DNA of 64,000 nucleotides from Agarivorans sp. TSD2052. GTDB lineage: Bacteria; Pseudomonadota; Gammaproteobacteria; Enterobacterales; Celerinatantimonadaceae. Below are positions 1-10,497 of this stretch, one piece after another. The stretch's first letter is position 1. Each line of letters starts with the position of its first letter. The position numbers and the translations under genes were made by a program. The DNA is taken from positions 547,501 through 611,500 of the forward strand of contig NZ_CP096670.1 of assembly GCF_023238625.1 (NCBI RefSeq). The letters are read 5' to 3'. Under the pieces are notes generated by a model. That model was not told the DNA's origin. It did no database searches and saw only the letters and a program-made list of their open reading frames with translations.

Positions 1-874
<874 letters not shown>

Positions 875-875
875 A

Positions 876-894
876 CAACACCCAAGTGGTGTTG
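876..894 (+). other. Hairpin at the 23S/5S boundary, candidate processing stem
   Basis: CAACACC at 876-882 pairs perfectly with GGTGTTG at 888-894 around a 5-nt loop, directly after the mature 23S end. It has no T-run and lies inside the rRNA operon, so a role in pre-rRNA processing is more likely than termination. This is inference from position. Confidence 0.4.
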
Positions 895-985
895 CTTATA
901 GACATCTTATTTTTTATGACCAAGAGTACTTGTTATACTCGTGGGATGTTTTCAGCTTTTTCGAATGTTAAAGACAACAAGTTTT

Positions 986-1104
986 TGCCTGGTGGCAATA
1001 GCGTTGTGGACCCACCTGAACCCATGCCGAACTCAGAAGTGAAACGCAACTGCGCCGATGATAGTGTGGGGTCTCCCCATGTGAAAGTAGGTCACTGCCA
1101 GGCG
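986..1104 (+). rRNA. rrf: 5S ribosomal RNA
   Basis: The roughly 119-nt sequence begins TGCCTGGTGGC and ends CACTGCCAGGCG, and these ends pair as the 5S terminal helix. The conserved interior ACCCATGCCGAACTCAGAAG and TGTGGGGTCTCCCCATG is present. It lies 111 nt after the 23S end in normal rrn order, with a terminator 13 nt downstream. Ends are set by similarity to E. coli 5S. Confidence 0.97.
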
Positions 1105-1226
1105 CCTATTTAGAGAAAGCCTATCCTAACGGATAGGCTTTTTTTATGCCTGAGATTTAGTCGCAGGCTTTTAGTCACCGGCTACCATGCTGAGCTGATG
1201 GCCATGGATAGCCATGGGTAAGCATG
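1093..1226 (+). repeat. Unit 1 of a degenerate tandem repeat (5S tail, terminator and flank)
   Basis: The unit begins inside the 5S gene at CACTGCCAG and runs through the terminator into ATGCCTGA-ATTTAGTC and AGGCTTTTAGTCAC. It continues to a TGAGC-GAT-GC-ATGG stretch and ends at GCATG. The same order of blocks recurs at 1271-1392. Confidence 0.8.
1117..1145 (+). terminator. Rho-independent terminator of the rrn operon
   Basis: AAGCCTATCC at 1117-1126 and GGATAGGCTT at 1131-1140 form a perfect 10-bp stem with a 4-nt loop, followed by a T-run. It lies directly behind the 5S gene. Confidence 0.93.
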
Positions 1227-1270
1227 CTTTTTCAGGCTGAAGAGAAAGCCGCTATGCTGCGCACCTGTTC

Positions 1271-1392
1271 CACTGCCAGAGTCTATTTAGAGAACGCCTA
1301 TCCTAAGGGATAGGCTTTTTTATGCCTGATATTTAGTCATAGGCTTTTAGTCACAGGGTACTACGCTGAGCCGATAGCTATGGTTAGGCATG
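1271..1392 (+). repeat. Unit 2 of the tandem repeat: decayed 5S 3' end with terminator
   Basis: CACTGCCAGAGTCTATTTAGAGAA resembles the 5S tail and its flank at 1093-1116. It is followed by a terminator-like hairpin and then by blocks matching unit 1 (ATGCCTGATATTTAGTC, AGGCTTTTAGTCAC, GAGC-GAT, ending at GCATG). The 5S body is missing. It looks like the remnant of a second 5S gene after unequal recombination. Confidence 0.75.
1296..1321 (+). terminator. Second terminator-like hairpin in the decayed 5S repeat
   Basis: GCCTATCC at 1296-1303 pairs with GGATAGGC at 1308-1315 around a TAAG loop, then six T. It is nearly identical to the terminator at 1117-1145 and probably came from the same duplication. 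It may act as a back-up rrn terminator. Confidence 0.75.
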
Positions 1393-1410
1393 TGACAGTC
1401 GTCAGATAAA

Positions 1411-1440
1411 CCGCCAGGCACTTATTTAGAGAAGGCCTTC
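1411..1440 (+). repeat. Third, short fragment of the 5S-tail repeat
   Basis: CCGCCAGGCACTTATTTAGA followed by GAAGGCCTTC again resembles the end of 5S plus the start of the terminator region. The hairpin is lost. The stretch from 1441 to 1687 holds nothing I can identify: no ORF with a convincing start, no RNA and no clear terminator for the minus-strand gene that ends at 1688. Confidence 0.5.
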
Positions 1441-1687
1441 GCTTTCATTACCCTGGAGTATTGTTGTTTATAGTCGGCACTTCATATCCCCATACCCATA
1501 CATGATAGCGTGGTTCCGTTATTTAAAGACGGTCTTTGAAAGATCTCGGGCTTGGCTAATTGGGCTCGTTAGATAAATGACAAATGATTACAGTCAAAAG
1601 TAGCGCTTGTTTATTGATTTATTTCCAATGGTATAAGAAGGGATGTTGAATGCTTAGCAGAGCAACTAAATAGTCGTTTCCTGCCTA

Positions 1688-3583
1688 TCAGTGAGCACTG
1701 GCTAAATGGAGGATTTTGGCAAGCCGAGGCTCGTTAGGAAACAACGTTATCGCCTCCATTTGTAACTGTTCGGCTTGTTTTATTTCGCCTAAGCTTACTA
1801 AGGCATTGATTTGATGAATGTACAAATTTAGCTTTGGCCGAGTGGATAATTGCTCGCGGTTCCAGTCTACATATTGTTTTAGGGCTTGCTCTCCTCGGCT
1901 AAGGGATGATAAATACCTAAACGAAACTCGCTCGGTATCAGGAAATAGCCACAGCGCTGTTAAATAACTCTCTTTAGCTTGCTTACTCATAGCGAGTGCT
2001 TTTAATGCAATGATTCTATTTAAGTAATGCTCCGTGCGGGTTTCTCTTTGTATTAAGGAATCAGACCACGACAAATAATTTTCTAGCTCCTCTTTAAGGC
2101 CTAATGTTAGTGCTGCTGATAATCGGTAAGACATAACATTAAACTGATAACGACCGAGAATAGGCAAAGGGTTCACAATGGATTCAAGTAACGCCACGTT
2201 ACTTGATCCGGTTCGCTCAAAGCGAGTGAGGTGCTGGATAGCTTGTAAGCCGGTGAGCATAAAGGTTAAAGACGCCACTACTATGACAGCACCGGATACT
2301 TTAAAGGCAGAAATGACAGTCAAGTGTATAGTTTTTAGCTGCTGAGTTTCTGTACTTATTTTTCCAAGCAGTATGCAAAAGAGCACCCATAGAATCGCGG
2401 CATGATAGAACGGTAGTTCGGTCATATTGTGAAAAAGGCAAGGTAATAAGATCGCGAGGTACAAACAACCATAAGACAAATTGCCCTTGCGAGGGAATAA
2501 GCTTATCAGCAAATACCCTGATACACCCAGTAAGGCAATAAAAGGCAATATTCCCCCTTCAGCTAGCCACAATAAAAGCTCATTATGCGGATGAGCAAGA
2601 TTAAACATAAAACCATCGATCAGTCCTGATGAGCCCATCGCGGCTTGGGTTTGATGGTAGGTTATCTCAAATGAGCCATATCCCCAGCCAAGTATCGGCT
2701 GCTGGGAAATAAGCTGCCAAGTTACCTTAAGCATATTTACGCGAAGATCTGCTGAGCCTCCTAATGCTCCACCTCTAGCTTGCCAGTCACTTGAGAATTG
2801 GATTGCTAATGGAATCGCAATCCCAATCGCTATGGCAAGTCCTAGTGCTGCCATTTCTTTTTTGGCGGCTTGTTTTATCAATAGCGGTATGCAAAGTGGG
2901 ATAACCAACGTGAGCGCCCAAAATGAAGTGCGTGAGTCACTCAGTACTACCGCCCACATTGCAAAAAAACAGCCGCCGTATACCAATGTTCGTTGCAGTG
3001 TACTGCGCACGGCTTGTTGGCTAATTAGCCAAACGGCACAAGGAAGCGAAAATAACAAGAAGGTGCCGTAAACATTTGCTTGTTGAAATATCCCTGACGC
3101 TCTAGTTGAGAGAGTGTTGAATCCAAGCCAGTTGTTTTCACTGAGTAAGTAGATTTGAATCAGACCGTAGAGACTTTCTATCACTATTCCGGCGATGATG
3201 AGGTAAAAGATAGACTGCCACTGCTGACGAGTTAGTTGCAGTTGTATTACGGTAAAGATTAATAATAGTCCCGCGGTCATACCGATTAGCCGGCTAACAG
3301 CAAACCAAGCTAGCACGGCGTTAGGGTAAAGTATTGGGAGCCAAAGTAATGCGGTACCGATAGCGACTACCAATAGGCTGCGATTATAGCGCAAGGTTTT
3401 ACTTGCGCTGACTTTGAATAAGCCTAGGCCTATTATTGGCCCAGCTATACACCATACGAGCAAATTAAACGGCAAAGACAAACCAGTGCCGCCTTGGTTA
3501 TGCTGAAAATAGTGCATACCTAACAGTAACAGCGCGGCAAATAGGGCAATAAAACATCGCTCTATGGTTAGTTTAGCTAACAT
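1688..3583 (-). CDS. O-antigen ligase/polymerase family membrane protein (Wzy_C; PglL-like)
   Basis: A 631-residue protein with about a dozen hydrophobic segments in its first 430 residues and a soluble C-terminal third. The large periplasmic loop carries HPHNELLLWLAEGG, the histidine-containing signature of the Wzy/WaaL/PglL family. The N-terminal layout and the long helical tail rich in leucine and alanine resemble PglL-type O-oligosaccharyltransferases, which move lipid-linked glycans onto proteins such as pilins. The substrate cannot be read from sequence. The start has a GGAAGAG ribosome binding site. The gene lies just downstream of uvrA on the same strand (33-nt gap), away from the main polysaccharide locus. 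The alternative is an O-antigen ligase or polymerase. Confidence 0.8.
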   Translation of the reverse strand: MLAKLTIERCFIALFAALLLLGMHYFQHNQGGTGLSLPFNLLVWCIAGPIIGLGLFKVSASKTLRYNRSLLVVAIGTALLWLPILYPNAVLAWFAVSRLIGMTAGLLLIFTVIQLQLTRQQWQSIFYLIIAGIVIESLYGLIQIYLLSENNWLGFNTLSTRASGIFQQANVYGTFLLFSLPCAVWLISQQAVRSTLQRTLVYGGCFFAMWAVVLSDSRTSFWALTLVIPLCIPLLIKQAAKKEMAALGLAIAIGIAIPLAIQFSSDWQARGGALGGSADLRVNMLKVTWQLISQQPILGWGYGSFEITYHQTQAAMGSSGLIDGFMFNLAHPHNELLLWLAEGGILPFIALLGVSGYLLISLFPRKGNLSYGCLYLAILLPCLFHNMTELPFYHAAILWVLFCILLGKISTETQQLKTIHLTVISAFKVSGAVIVVASLTFMLTGLQAIQHLTRFERTGSSNVALLESIVNPLPILGRYQFNVMSYRLSAALTLGLKEELENYLSWSDSLIQRETRTEHYLNRIIALKALAMSKQAKESYLTALWLFPDTERVSFRYLSSLSRGEQALKQYVDWNREQLSTRPKLNLYIHQINALVSLGEIKQAEQLQMEAITLFPNEPRLAKILHLASAH

Positions 3584-3616
3584 TACTCTTCCGTGAATTA
3601 AGTGCTGACCCTGCTA

Positions 3617-6448
3617 CTATTTTTGTTTCAGCATTGGTTTCAAAAAGCGAGCTGTGTGAGAACGAGCTTCTTCTGCTACATCCTCTGGTGTGCCAGCAAC
3701 CAGGATTTCTCCGCCGCCTTTACCGCCTTCAGGCCCTAAATCTACAATCCAATCGGCCGTTTTCACCACATCCAAATTGTGCTCAATAACCACAATGGTA
3801 TTGCCGTGATCCCGTAAACGATGGATCACATCAAGTAACAACTGAATATCATGGAAATGCAAGCCGGTAGTTGGTTCATCGAGGATATATAGGGTTTGGC
3901 CGGTATCTCGTTTGCTCAATTCGCGCGCTAGCTTAACCCGCTGCGCTTCGCCTCCCGACAACGTGGTTGCTGACTGCCCTAACTTGATATAAGTCAGTCC
4001 TACATCAATCAATGTCTGTAGCTTTCTGGCGATAACTGGAACCGCATCGAAGTAGGGGCGGGCTTCTTCTATTGTCATATCTAGAATTTGATGAATGTTT
4101 TTGCCCTTGTATTTAATCTCAAGGGTTTCACGGTTGTAACGCTTGCCTTTACATACGTCACAAGGAACGTAAACATCGGGTAAGAAGTGCATTTCTACCT
4201 TGATAACGCCATCACCTTGGCAAGCTTCGCAGCGACCACCTTTAACATTGAAGCTAAATCGACCCGGTTTATAGCCACGAGAACGCGATTCCTGTGTAGC
4301 CGCAAACAGCTCGCGAATTGGGGTAAATATACCGGTGTAGGTCGCAGGATTAGAACGCGGTGTTCTGCCGATAGGGCTTTGGTCAATGTCGACAACTTTG
4401 TCGAGCTTGTCCAAACCTTCAATTTTCTTGTAGGGGGCGATATCTTCGCCAGCGGCACCATTAAGCTCTTTTTGTGCAATTTTATACAAGGTGTCGTTAA
4501 TTAAGGTGGATTTACCGCTGCCTGATACACCGGTAACACAGGTTAGCAAGCCTAGGGGAATGGCCAAATCTACGTTTTTAAGATTATTGCCACTCGCGCC
4601 ATTGAGCTTTAGCCAATCGCCTGCTGGAGTATGGCGTTGCTCAGGGATAGCGATAGACTTAACGCCACTGAGGTATTGACCGGTTAATGAGTTGGCGGTA
4701 TTGATTACTTGCTGATACGACCCTTGTGCCACAATTTCACCACCATGAACCCCCGCTCCAGGACCAATATCAACTATGTAGTCAGCTGCTCGAATAGCGT
4801 CTTCGTCGTGTTCTACCACTATCACCGTGTTGCCAAGGTCGCGTAAATGGTTAAGGGTAGCAAGTAAGCGTTCATTATCCCGTTGGTGTAAGCCAATCGA
4901 GGGCTCGTCAAGCACATACATGACGCCAACCAAACCTGCCCCAATCTGGCTAGCTAGTCTGATTCGTTGTGCTTCACCGCCTGATAAGGTGTCGGCGCTG
5001 CGGTCAAGTGACAGGTAATCTAAGCCAACGTTAACTAGAAAGTTCAAACGCTCGCAGATTTCTTTTAATATTTTGTCTGCAATAGCGGCTCGTTGACCAG
5101 TTAATGTTAGCGAGCCAAAGAACTCAACCGCTTCACCAATTGATTTGCGACTTACTTGAGGTAAATTAGTGCTGCCAATAAACACATTACGCGCTTCTTC
5201 TCGCAAGCGACTTCCGCCACACCCTGGGCACTCTTGGTTGCTAATAAACTTAGCGAGTTCTTCGCGGACAGCATTTGATTCTGTCTCTTTGTAGCGGCGG
5301 CGCATATTGGGGATAATTCCCTCGAAAGGGTGTTTGCGCACGGTAACGTCACCACGGTCGTTCATATACCTAAATTCGATATTGGTCCGACCGGAGCCAT
5401 GCAGTACCAAATGTTGGTGTTTATCACTGAGTTTTTCAAATGGCGCTTCTAGATCGAAACCAAAATGAGCTGCCAAAGACTTCAACATTTGATAGTAATA
5501 GAAGTTGCGCTTATCCCAGCCTCTAATCGCGCCCCCGGCTAAGCTAATGCTGGGGTTTAGGATCACTTTGTTGTCATCAAAAAACTGGTCAACACCTAAG
5601 CCATCACAAGTTTGACAGGCGCCAGCTGGGTTATTGAAAGAAAAAATCCGCGGCTCTAGCTCGGTCATGCTGTAGCCACAAACGGGGCACGCAAAGTTTG
5701 CCGAGAATAGCTGGCGAGTTTCGCCACTATCCATATCGACTAAAATCGCGGTGCCTTCTGCAAGCTCTAAAGCGGTTTCAAATGACTCGGCTAAACGCTG
5801 AGCAAGATCTTCACTGGCGCGTACTTTAAAGCGATCTATGACGACTTCAATATTGTGTTTTTTATGCAGCTCTAACTCTGGAGGGTCGCTTAAATCACAG
5901 ACTTCACCGTCAATTCGTGCACGAATGAAACCTTGAGCGGCTAGGCTTTCTAAGGTTTTAACGTGCTCACCTTTGCGGTCTCGAACAACCGGAGCGAGCA
6001 ACATCAACTTGCTATTTTCTGGCTCTTCAAAAACTTTATCGACCATTTGACTAATGGTTTGAGCTGCTAAAGGTAAGTGATGGTGAGGACAACGTGGTTC
6101 ACCTACCCGAGCGTATAGTAGGCGCAAATAGTCGTAGATCTCGGTGATTGTGCCGACCGTTGAACGCGGGTTGTGCGAGGTTGATTTTTGCTCAATAGAT
6201 ATTGCCGGAGATAAACCTTCAATATGGTCAACATCTGGCTTCTCCATAAGCGATAGAAACTGTCTCGCATAGGCTGATAAGGATTCAACATAACGTCGTT
6301 GTCCTTCGGCATACAAGGTATCGAATGCCAGTGAAGATTTGCCCGAACCCGATAAACCAGTAATCACAATCAGTTTATCTCGAGGTAGGGTCAAAGAAAT
6401 ATTTTTTAGATTGTGGGTGCGAGCACCACGAATATCGATACTATCCAT
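3617..6448 (-). CDS. uvrA: UvrABC excision nuclease subunit A
   Basis: A 943-residue ATPase of nucleotide excision repair that recognises DNA damage and loads UvrB. It aligns nearly end to end with E. coli UvrA (940 residues). It has two ABC ATPase modules, with Walker [10 protein letters not shown] near residue 30 and GVSGSGKST near 640. There are two LSGGEAQR signatures and zinc-finger cysteine pairs ([28 protein letters not shown]). The start is set at [13 protein letters not shown]: an AGGTAA ribosome binding site lies 4 nt upstream and E. coli UvrA begins at the same place, whereas a longer frame to 6478 would add ten unconserved residues. No LexA box was found upstream. Confidence 0.98.
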   Translation of the reverse strand: MDSIDIRGARTHNLKNISLTLPRDKLIVITGLSGSGKSSLAFDTLYAEGQRRYVESLSAYARQFLSLMEKPDVDHIEGLSPAISIEQKSTSHNPRSTVGTITEIYDYLRLLYARVGEPRCPHHHLPLAAQTISQMVDKVFEEPENSKLMLLAPVVRDRKGEHVKTLESLAAQGFIRARIDGEVCDLSDPPELELHKKHNIEVVIDRFKVRASEDLAQRLAESFETALELAEGTAILVDMDSGETRQLFSANFACPVCGYSMTELEPRIFSFNNPAGACQTCDGLGVDQFFDDNKVILNPSISLAGGAIRGWDKRNFYYYQMLKSLAAHFGFDLEAPFEKLSDKHQHLVLHGSGRTNIEFRYMNDRGDVTVRKHPFEGIIPNMRRRYKETESNAVREELAKFISNQECPGCGGSRLREEARNVFIGSTNLPQVSRKSIGEAVEFFGSLTLTGQRAAIADKILKEICERLNFLVNVGLDYLSLDRSADTLSGGEAQRIRLASQIGAGLVGVMYVLDEPSIGLHQRDNERLLATLNHLRDLGNTVIVVEHDEDAIRAADYIVDIGPGAGVHGGEIVAQGSYQQVINTANSLTGQYLSGVKSIAIPEQRHTPAGDWLKLNGASGNNLKNVDLAIPLGLLTCVTGVSGSGKSTLINDTLYKIAQKELNGAAGEDIAPYKKIEGLDKLDKVVDIDQSPIGRTPRSNPATYTGIFTPIRELFAATQESRSRGYKPGRFSFNVKGGRCEACQGDGVIKVEMHFLPDVYVPCDVCKGKRYNRETLEIKYKGKNIHQILDMTIEEARPYFDAVPVIARKLQTLIDVGLTYIKLGQSATTLSGGEAQRVKLARELSKRDTGQTLYILDEPTTGLHFHDIQLLLDVIHRLRDHGNTIVVIEHNLDVVKTADWIVDLGPEGGKGGGEILVAGTPEDVAEEARSHTARFLKPMLKQK

Positions 6449-6614
6449 TGTTACCTGATAAATGCTGCAGTAAATCACTCAGTATTACATATTGTTTAGC
6501 ATAATGCTTAGCCCAAGTAATGGCGATTTAGTCAGTTAGCGATCTGTAATCTTAAGCTGGTTTGAAGCTAAGTGGCTGTGGTAGCATTATCGGTTCTTTA
6601 TTGATTAAATTTTG

Positions 6615-7985
6615 ATGGTTGTGGTAGTGGAAGAAGGTTTGAATCCCACCGAAAAGCGCGGCGCGTATTCTTTGGCACTGTTGTTTGCCTTGCGTATGGC
6701 TGGTTTGTTTATGCTTATGCCTGTATTGGTGATTTATGGCCAGCAGCTAAACGGTTTTTCACCGCTATGGGTGGGGTTTGCGATAGGTGCCTATGGCTTA
6801 ACGCAAGCTATGTTTCAAATACCGATGGGCTGGTTGTCAGATCGTGTTGGACGTAAACCGGTTATTTTTTTGGGGCTCGCTATTTTCGCCTTAGGTTCGG
6901 TCGTCGCAGCGCTGGCCGATTCAATCTATGGTGTTGCTCTCGGTCGCGCTTTACAGGGAATGGGAGCGATTGCCAGCACGGTAATGGCCTTAGCTGCTGA
7001 TTTAAGTCGAGAAACCCAGCGCGCCAAGGTGATGGCTTTTATCGGTGTAAGCATTGGCTTGTCGTTTGCGGGTTCTTTGGTCTTAGGACCTGTGCTGTCG
7101 GCCTTGTTGGGATTATCAGGCTTATTTTGGCTGATCGCTGCGCTTGCCATTGTGGCGATGTTGGTGGTTCATTTTATTGTGCCAAATGCCGAAGTTAAAG
7201 CGCCTAGAGGCGAAGTGAATGCCAACTCCGAACAAATGCTTAAGTTGCTAAAACATCCTCAATTAGTCCGCTTAGACTGGGGGGTATTCACTTTACACTT
7301 GGTGCTTACCGGGTTATTCGTCATTATGCCATTGCGTTTACTTGATGCTGGCTTAGCCGCCGAGCAGCATTGGCAGGTCTATTTACCCGCTGTATTAGTG
7401 TCGTTTGTGCTCATGGTGCCTTTGCTGATTATTGCCGCTAAACGTAATCAGCAGCGCGGTTATTTTATCTTTGCGATTAGCTTGTTGTTGTTAGCCAATG
7501 TTTTGTTGTTGGTAGAGCATGGCTCTATATGGCTATTGGGTATCATTCTCACCCTATTTTTTGTGGGTTTTAATTACCTAGAAGCAAGTTTGCCAGCACT
7601 GATTTCAAATCTTGCCCCCCCTGGAAACAAAGGTGCAGCGCTGGGGGTATTTTCTACGAGTCAGTTTTTGGGCGCATTCGTTGGTGGAAGTAGTGCCGGA
7701 GCCCTATATATGGCTGGCGGCATGGTGGCGGTGTGTTGGTTTACCATCAGCCTATTGCTGATTTGGATATTGGTTAGTTTGGGAATGCGTGCGCAAAGCG
7801 GTATAAAAAGTTATTCGTTGGCGATATCATCTGCCGACAAACCTGCAAGCTTATTGGCAAAACTTCAGGTTTTACCTGGAGTTGTAGAAGCGGTGATGAT
7901 TGCTAGCGATCACACGGTTTACCTTAAAGTAAAAACAAAAGAATTTGAATTGGCTAGAGCATTGGATTTGGTGCGAGCAGCCTAG
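6615..7985 (+). CDS. yajR: YajR-type major facilitator superfamily transporter
   Basis: A 456-residue inner-membrane protein with twelve predicted helices. The MFS motif A is present as GWLSDRVGRKP near residue 75. The family motif AYGLTQAMFQIPMGW precedes it, and GRALQGMGAIAS follows in helix 4. The last 60 residues are soluble (LLAKLQVLPGVVEAVMIASD) and match the C-terminal ferredoxin-like YAM domain that sets YajR apart from other MFS exporters. The transported substrate is unknown for the family. A TTG lies directly in front of the ATG; I use the ATG. The gene is divergent from uvrA and precedes ssb, an order seen in related marine gammaproteobacteria. Confidence 0.9.
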   Translation: MVVVVEEGLNPTEKRGAYSLALLFALRMAGLFMLMPVLVIYGQQLNGFSPLWVGFAIGAYGLTQAMFQIPMGWLSDRVGRKPVIFLGLAIFALGSVVAALADSIYGVALGRALQGMGAIASTVMALAADLSRETQRAKVMAFIGVSIGLSFAGSLVLGPVLSALLGLSGLFWLIAALAIVAMLVVHFIVPNAEVKAPRGEVNANSEQMLKLLKHPQLVRLDWGVFTLHLVLTGLFVIMPLRLLDAGLAAEQHWQVYLPAVLVSFVLMVPLLIIAAKRNQQRGYFIFAISLLLLANVLLLVEHGSIWLLGIILTLFFVGFNYLEASLPALISNLAPPGNKGAALGVFSTSQFLGAFVGGSSAGALYMAGGMVAVCWFTISLLLIWILVSLGMRAQSGIKSYSLAISSADKPASLLAKLQVLPGVVEAVMIASDHTVYLKVKTKEFELARALDLVRAA

Positions 7986-8037
7986 TATGATAGCGGGTCT
8001 TCCTCGCCACAACAGATAGATTATAGGAGCGAAATAC

Positions 8038-8661
8038 ATGGCCACTCGGGGCATTAATAAAGTAATTTTGGTTGGAAATTTAGGACAGGATCCTGAAGTC
8101 CGTTTTATGCCAAACGGAGGGGCCGTCGCCAACATTACCATTGCTACTTCAGAAAGTTGGAGAGATAAGCAAAGCGGCGAACAAAAAGAGCGGACAGAAT
8201 GGCACCGTGTGGTGTTGTTCGGCAAATTGGCTGAAGTGGCTGGTGAATACCTTAAAAAGGGTTCTCAGGTATATATTGAAGGTCAATTACAAACACGTAA
8301 GTGGCAAGATCAAAGTGGTCAAGACCGTTTCTCTACGGAAGTGGTTGTGCAGGGCTTTAATGGTGTTATGCAAATGTTGGGTGGTCGTCCTGGTGGCGGT
8401 GCATCACAGCAACAAGGTAATTGGGGTGGGCAACAAGCTGCTGCTCCTAGTGCGCCGGCGCAACAAGGTGGCTTCCAGCAACAGGCTGCGCCACAACAGC
8501 AAGGTGGCTTCCAGCAAGCACCGCAACAGGCGGCTCCCCAGCAAGGTGGCTATCAGCAACAAGCTAAGCCTGCTGCTGCACCTCAGCAAGCGCCAGCACC
8601 ACAAGCAGCTCCTCAGTTTAATGAGCCGCCAATGGATTTTGATGACGACATTCCGTTCTAG
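8038..8661 (+). CDS. ssb: Single-stranded DNA-binding protein
   Basis: A 207-residue SSB. The OB-fold occupies about residues 1-112 ([46 protein letters not shown]). A low-complexity Gln/Gly/Ala/Pro linker follows with repeated QQGGFQQ-type units. The acidic tip DFDDDIPF recruits repair and replication partners. The linker makes it longer than E. coli SSB (178 residues). The start has an AGGAG ribosome binding site. A 178-residue ORF in another frame over the same DNA is an artefact. Transcription ends at the hairpin at 8699. Confidence 0.98.
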   Translation: MATRGINKVILVGNLGQDPEVRFMPNGGAVANITIATSESWRDKQSGEQKERTEWHRVVLFGKLAEVAGEYLKKGSQVYIEGQLQTRKWQDQSGQDRFSTEVVVQGFNGVMQMLGGRPGGGASQQQGNWGGQQAAAPSAPAQQGGFQQQAAPQQQGGFQQAPQQAAPQQGGYQQQAKPAAAPQQAPAPQAAPQFNEPPMDFDDDIPF

Positions 8662-8698
8662 AAAGTGTATTTTTTGAACGTGTAGATTGAATGATTTA

Positions 8699-8725
8699 AG
8701 GGCCTGTTTTTACAGGCCCTTTTTA
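8699..8725 (+). terminator. Terminator between ssb and the convergent protease gene
   Basis: AGGGCCTGT at 8699-8707 pairs with ACAGGCCCT at 8712-8720, followed by a T-run. It sits between two convergent genes and may act in both directions. Confidence 0.9.
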
Positions 8726-8743
8726 TATTTATGTAATGACGGG

Positions 8744-9499
8744 CTAATTTTTCAGGGAGTTGAGCAGTTGCTGTAGGTGTATAACCGGTATCGCGTAACT
8801 AATCGCACTGGGGTCCGACAACACAGCTTCTTTGGTTGTTTTTACAAACACTTTGTTAATAATAGCGATGACTTGGCCCGTTTCAGGGTGATACAAAGGG
8901 CTGCCGCTATTGCCAGGGTATGCAGTTGCGTCTAACTGGTAGATATTATAAGGCGCTTTTAACCTTTTTAATTGGGCTAAGTTTAGTTCACTGGCATTGC
9001 GAGCGGGTATCACTACAGGCGTAATGCTTGAAATAATACCGCGATGCGTTACCGGATATAAACCGAGAACAGCCCCAATCGGAAAGCCGGTAAAAGCATA
9101 TAGTTCGCCTTCCCTTACTTCCTGTGTAGATAAAACCATCGGCCTGAGTGCTTTTCCTTCTATTTGTAGTAGGGCTAAATCATGCTGTTGATTACTGGCG
9201 ACGACTGTTGCAAACCTAAGCTCCGGCGAGCGACCTTGGCCAACAAATACCACCAGTTTTTCATTTTGTTGCTGATTGAGGCTTTTGGGGATCACATGAG
9301 CGTTGGTGGCTATGAGGTGTGCACCAACCACAAACCCTGTTCCTCTTAGGCTAGCACGAGGAGAGTTGAGCCTGTTATAAGTGCCAATACCCACTACTGA
9401 AGGTTTGATCTTTTCAATTGTGTCAGCAAGTTCGCTTAATGCTTCTAAACTAAACAGTGAAGAAAGTGACGCAATGATAACGATCAAGACTAGTTTCAT
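8744..9499 (-). CDS. Secreted trypsin-like serine protease
   Basis: A 251-residue protein with a signal peptide (about residues 1-22, hydrophobic core VLIVIIASLSSLFSL). It has a complete chymotrypsin-fold triad: His in ATNAHVIP, Asp in QHDLALLQI and Ser in YPGNSGSPLYH. It is related to the DegP/S1C proteases but has no PDZ domain; the protein ends soon after the catalytic domain. It probably acts in the periplasm or outside the cell on an unknown target. It lies back to back with the ThiF/PEP-CTERM genes, but no functional link is shown. Confidence 0.87.
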   Translation of the reverse strand: MKLVLIVIIASLSSLFSLEALSELADTIEKIKPSVVGIGTYNRLNSPRASLRGTGFVVGAHLIATNAHVIPKSLNQQQNEKLVVFVGQGRSPELRFATVVASNQQHDLALLQIEGKALRPMVLSTQEVREGELYAFTGFPIGAVLGLYPVTHRGIISSITPVVIPARNASELNLAQLKRLKAPYNIYQLDATAYPGNSGSPLYHPETGQVIAIINKVFVKTTKEAVLSDPSAISYAIPVIHLQQLLNSLKN

Positions 9500-9618
9500 A
9501 CTATATTCTTCCTTGAGAACTGCTTTATCTTAATTTTACTATGTACTAGAGCAAGTTAGTATAAAACCCAGTGATATTCCATGGTGTTGAATGTCGCCAA
9601 GTAAAAGGCCAATTAATC

Positions 9619-10479
9619 ATGAGTTTTAATTACGAAGATGCTTTTTCAAGAAACATCGGTTGGGTAACTGATGCTGAGCAGCAAATACTGCGTGGCAAGC
9701 GGGTAGCAATGGCGGGGGCTGGCGGAGTGGGCAGCGAGCACATTGTTACGCTAGCGCGCTTAGGTGTTGGCAAATTTCATATTTCAGATTTCGATGAATA
9801 CGAGGTGCATAACTTCAACCGGCAAGCTGGCGCATTTATGTCTACTGTAGGGCAGGAAAAAGTGAAGGTGATGGAAAATATTTGTTTGGATATCAATCCT
9901 GAAGCCGAGGTGAAGTCTTTTCCTGAAGGGATCTTCGAGCACAACGTTGATGAATTTTTAGACGGTGTAGATGTGTACGTGGATAGTTTAGATTTTTTTG
10001 CTTTATCTGCCCGAAAGTTAGTGTTTCAAAAGTGTCTAGAAAAGAACATTCCTTTAGTTACCGCGGCACCCTTGGGAATGGGCTGCGCATTTCTATGTTT
10101 TATGCCGGGTAGCATGACCTATGAAGAATATTTTCGTTTTGAAGATGCCAGTAGTGAGAATGAGCAGTATATCAAATTCTTGATTGGCCTATCGCCAGCA
10201 ATGTTACAGCGGCCTTACTTGGTTGATCCCAGTAAAGCTGACTTTCACGCAAAGAAAGGTCCATCGATGCCAATGGCGGTGAAGATGTGTGGCGGAATAG
10301 CGGGGACGTACGTGTTAAAAATTTTGTTAAATAGAGGAGATCTAATTACTGCGCCTCACGGTCTGCACTTTGATGCGTATAGGAATCGCTTTAAAAAAAC
10401 TTGGCGCCCCATGGGAAACAGAAACCCTCTGCAGCGTATTGTATTTGGCGTGGCTAAAAAAATAGTATTGAGTAAATAG
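9619..10479 (+). CDS. ThiF/MoeB/HesA-family (E1-like) adenylyltransferase
   Basis: A 286-residue protein from MSFNYEDAF. The Rossmann-type ATP-binding segment AGAGGVGSEHIVTLARLGVG lies near residues 32-51. It is followed by the family signature DFDEYEVHNFNRQ, in which the Asp and Arg contact ATP and metal. Family members activate a carboxylate, often a protein C-terminus, by adenylation. I see no paired CxxC zinc motif like those of MoeB or ThiF, and no fused E2, JAB or rhodanese domain. The annotated frame extends upstream to 9571, but the internal ATG begins the conserved part. The gene sits directly before a sigma-54-driven PEP-CTERM gene and near a FeeM-like acyltransferase. The substrate is unknown. 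Confidence 0.82.
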   Translation: MSFNYEDAFSRNIGWVTDAEQQILRGKRVAMAGAGGVGSEHIVTLARLGVGKFHISDFDEYEVHNFNRQAGAFMSTVGQEKVKVMENICLDINPEAEVKSFPEGIFEHNVDEFLDGVDVYVDSLDFFALSARKLVFQKCLEKNIPLVTAAPLGMGCAFLCFMPGSMTYEEYFRFEDASSENEQYIKFLIGLSPAMLQRPYLVDPSKADFHAKKGPSMPMAVKMCGGIAGTYVLKILLNRGDLITAPHGLHFDAYRNRFKKTWRPMGNRNPLQRIVFGVAKKIVLSK

Positions 10480-10497
10480 ATCCTAATGATCCTTTAA

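Noticed and set aside
1441-1687. Possible gene or RNA in the 247-base gap after the repeat array
   Set aside because: No ORF with a plausible start, no tRNA-like fold and no family resemblance could be seen.
3017-3032. Perfect 16-bp palindrome TTGGCTAATTAGCCAA
   Set aside because: It lies in the middle of the Wzy/PglL coding region, coding for an ordinary Leu-Ile-Ser stretch, away from any promoter. Treated as chance, although it contains the TAATTAGCC core.
8141-8677. 178-residue ORF overlapping ssb in another frame
   Set aside because: Its length comes from the Gln-rich repeats of ssb read out of frame. The ssb frame has all family motifs.
9619-10479. ThiF gene as part of an antiphage (CBASS- or Bil-type) system
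   Set aside because: No cyclase, E2, JAB or ubiquitin-like gene is near. The neighbours are exosortase-system genes.
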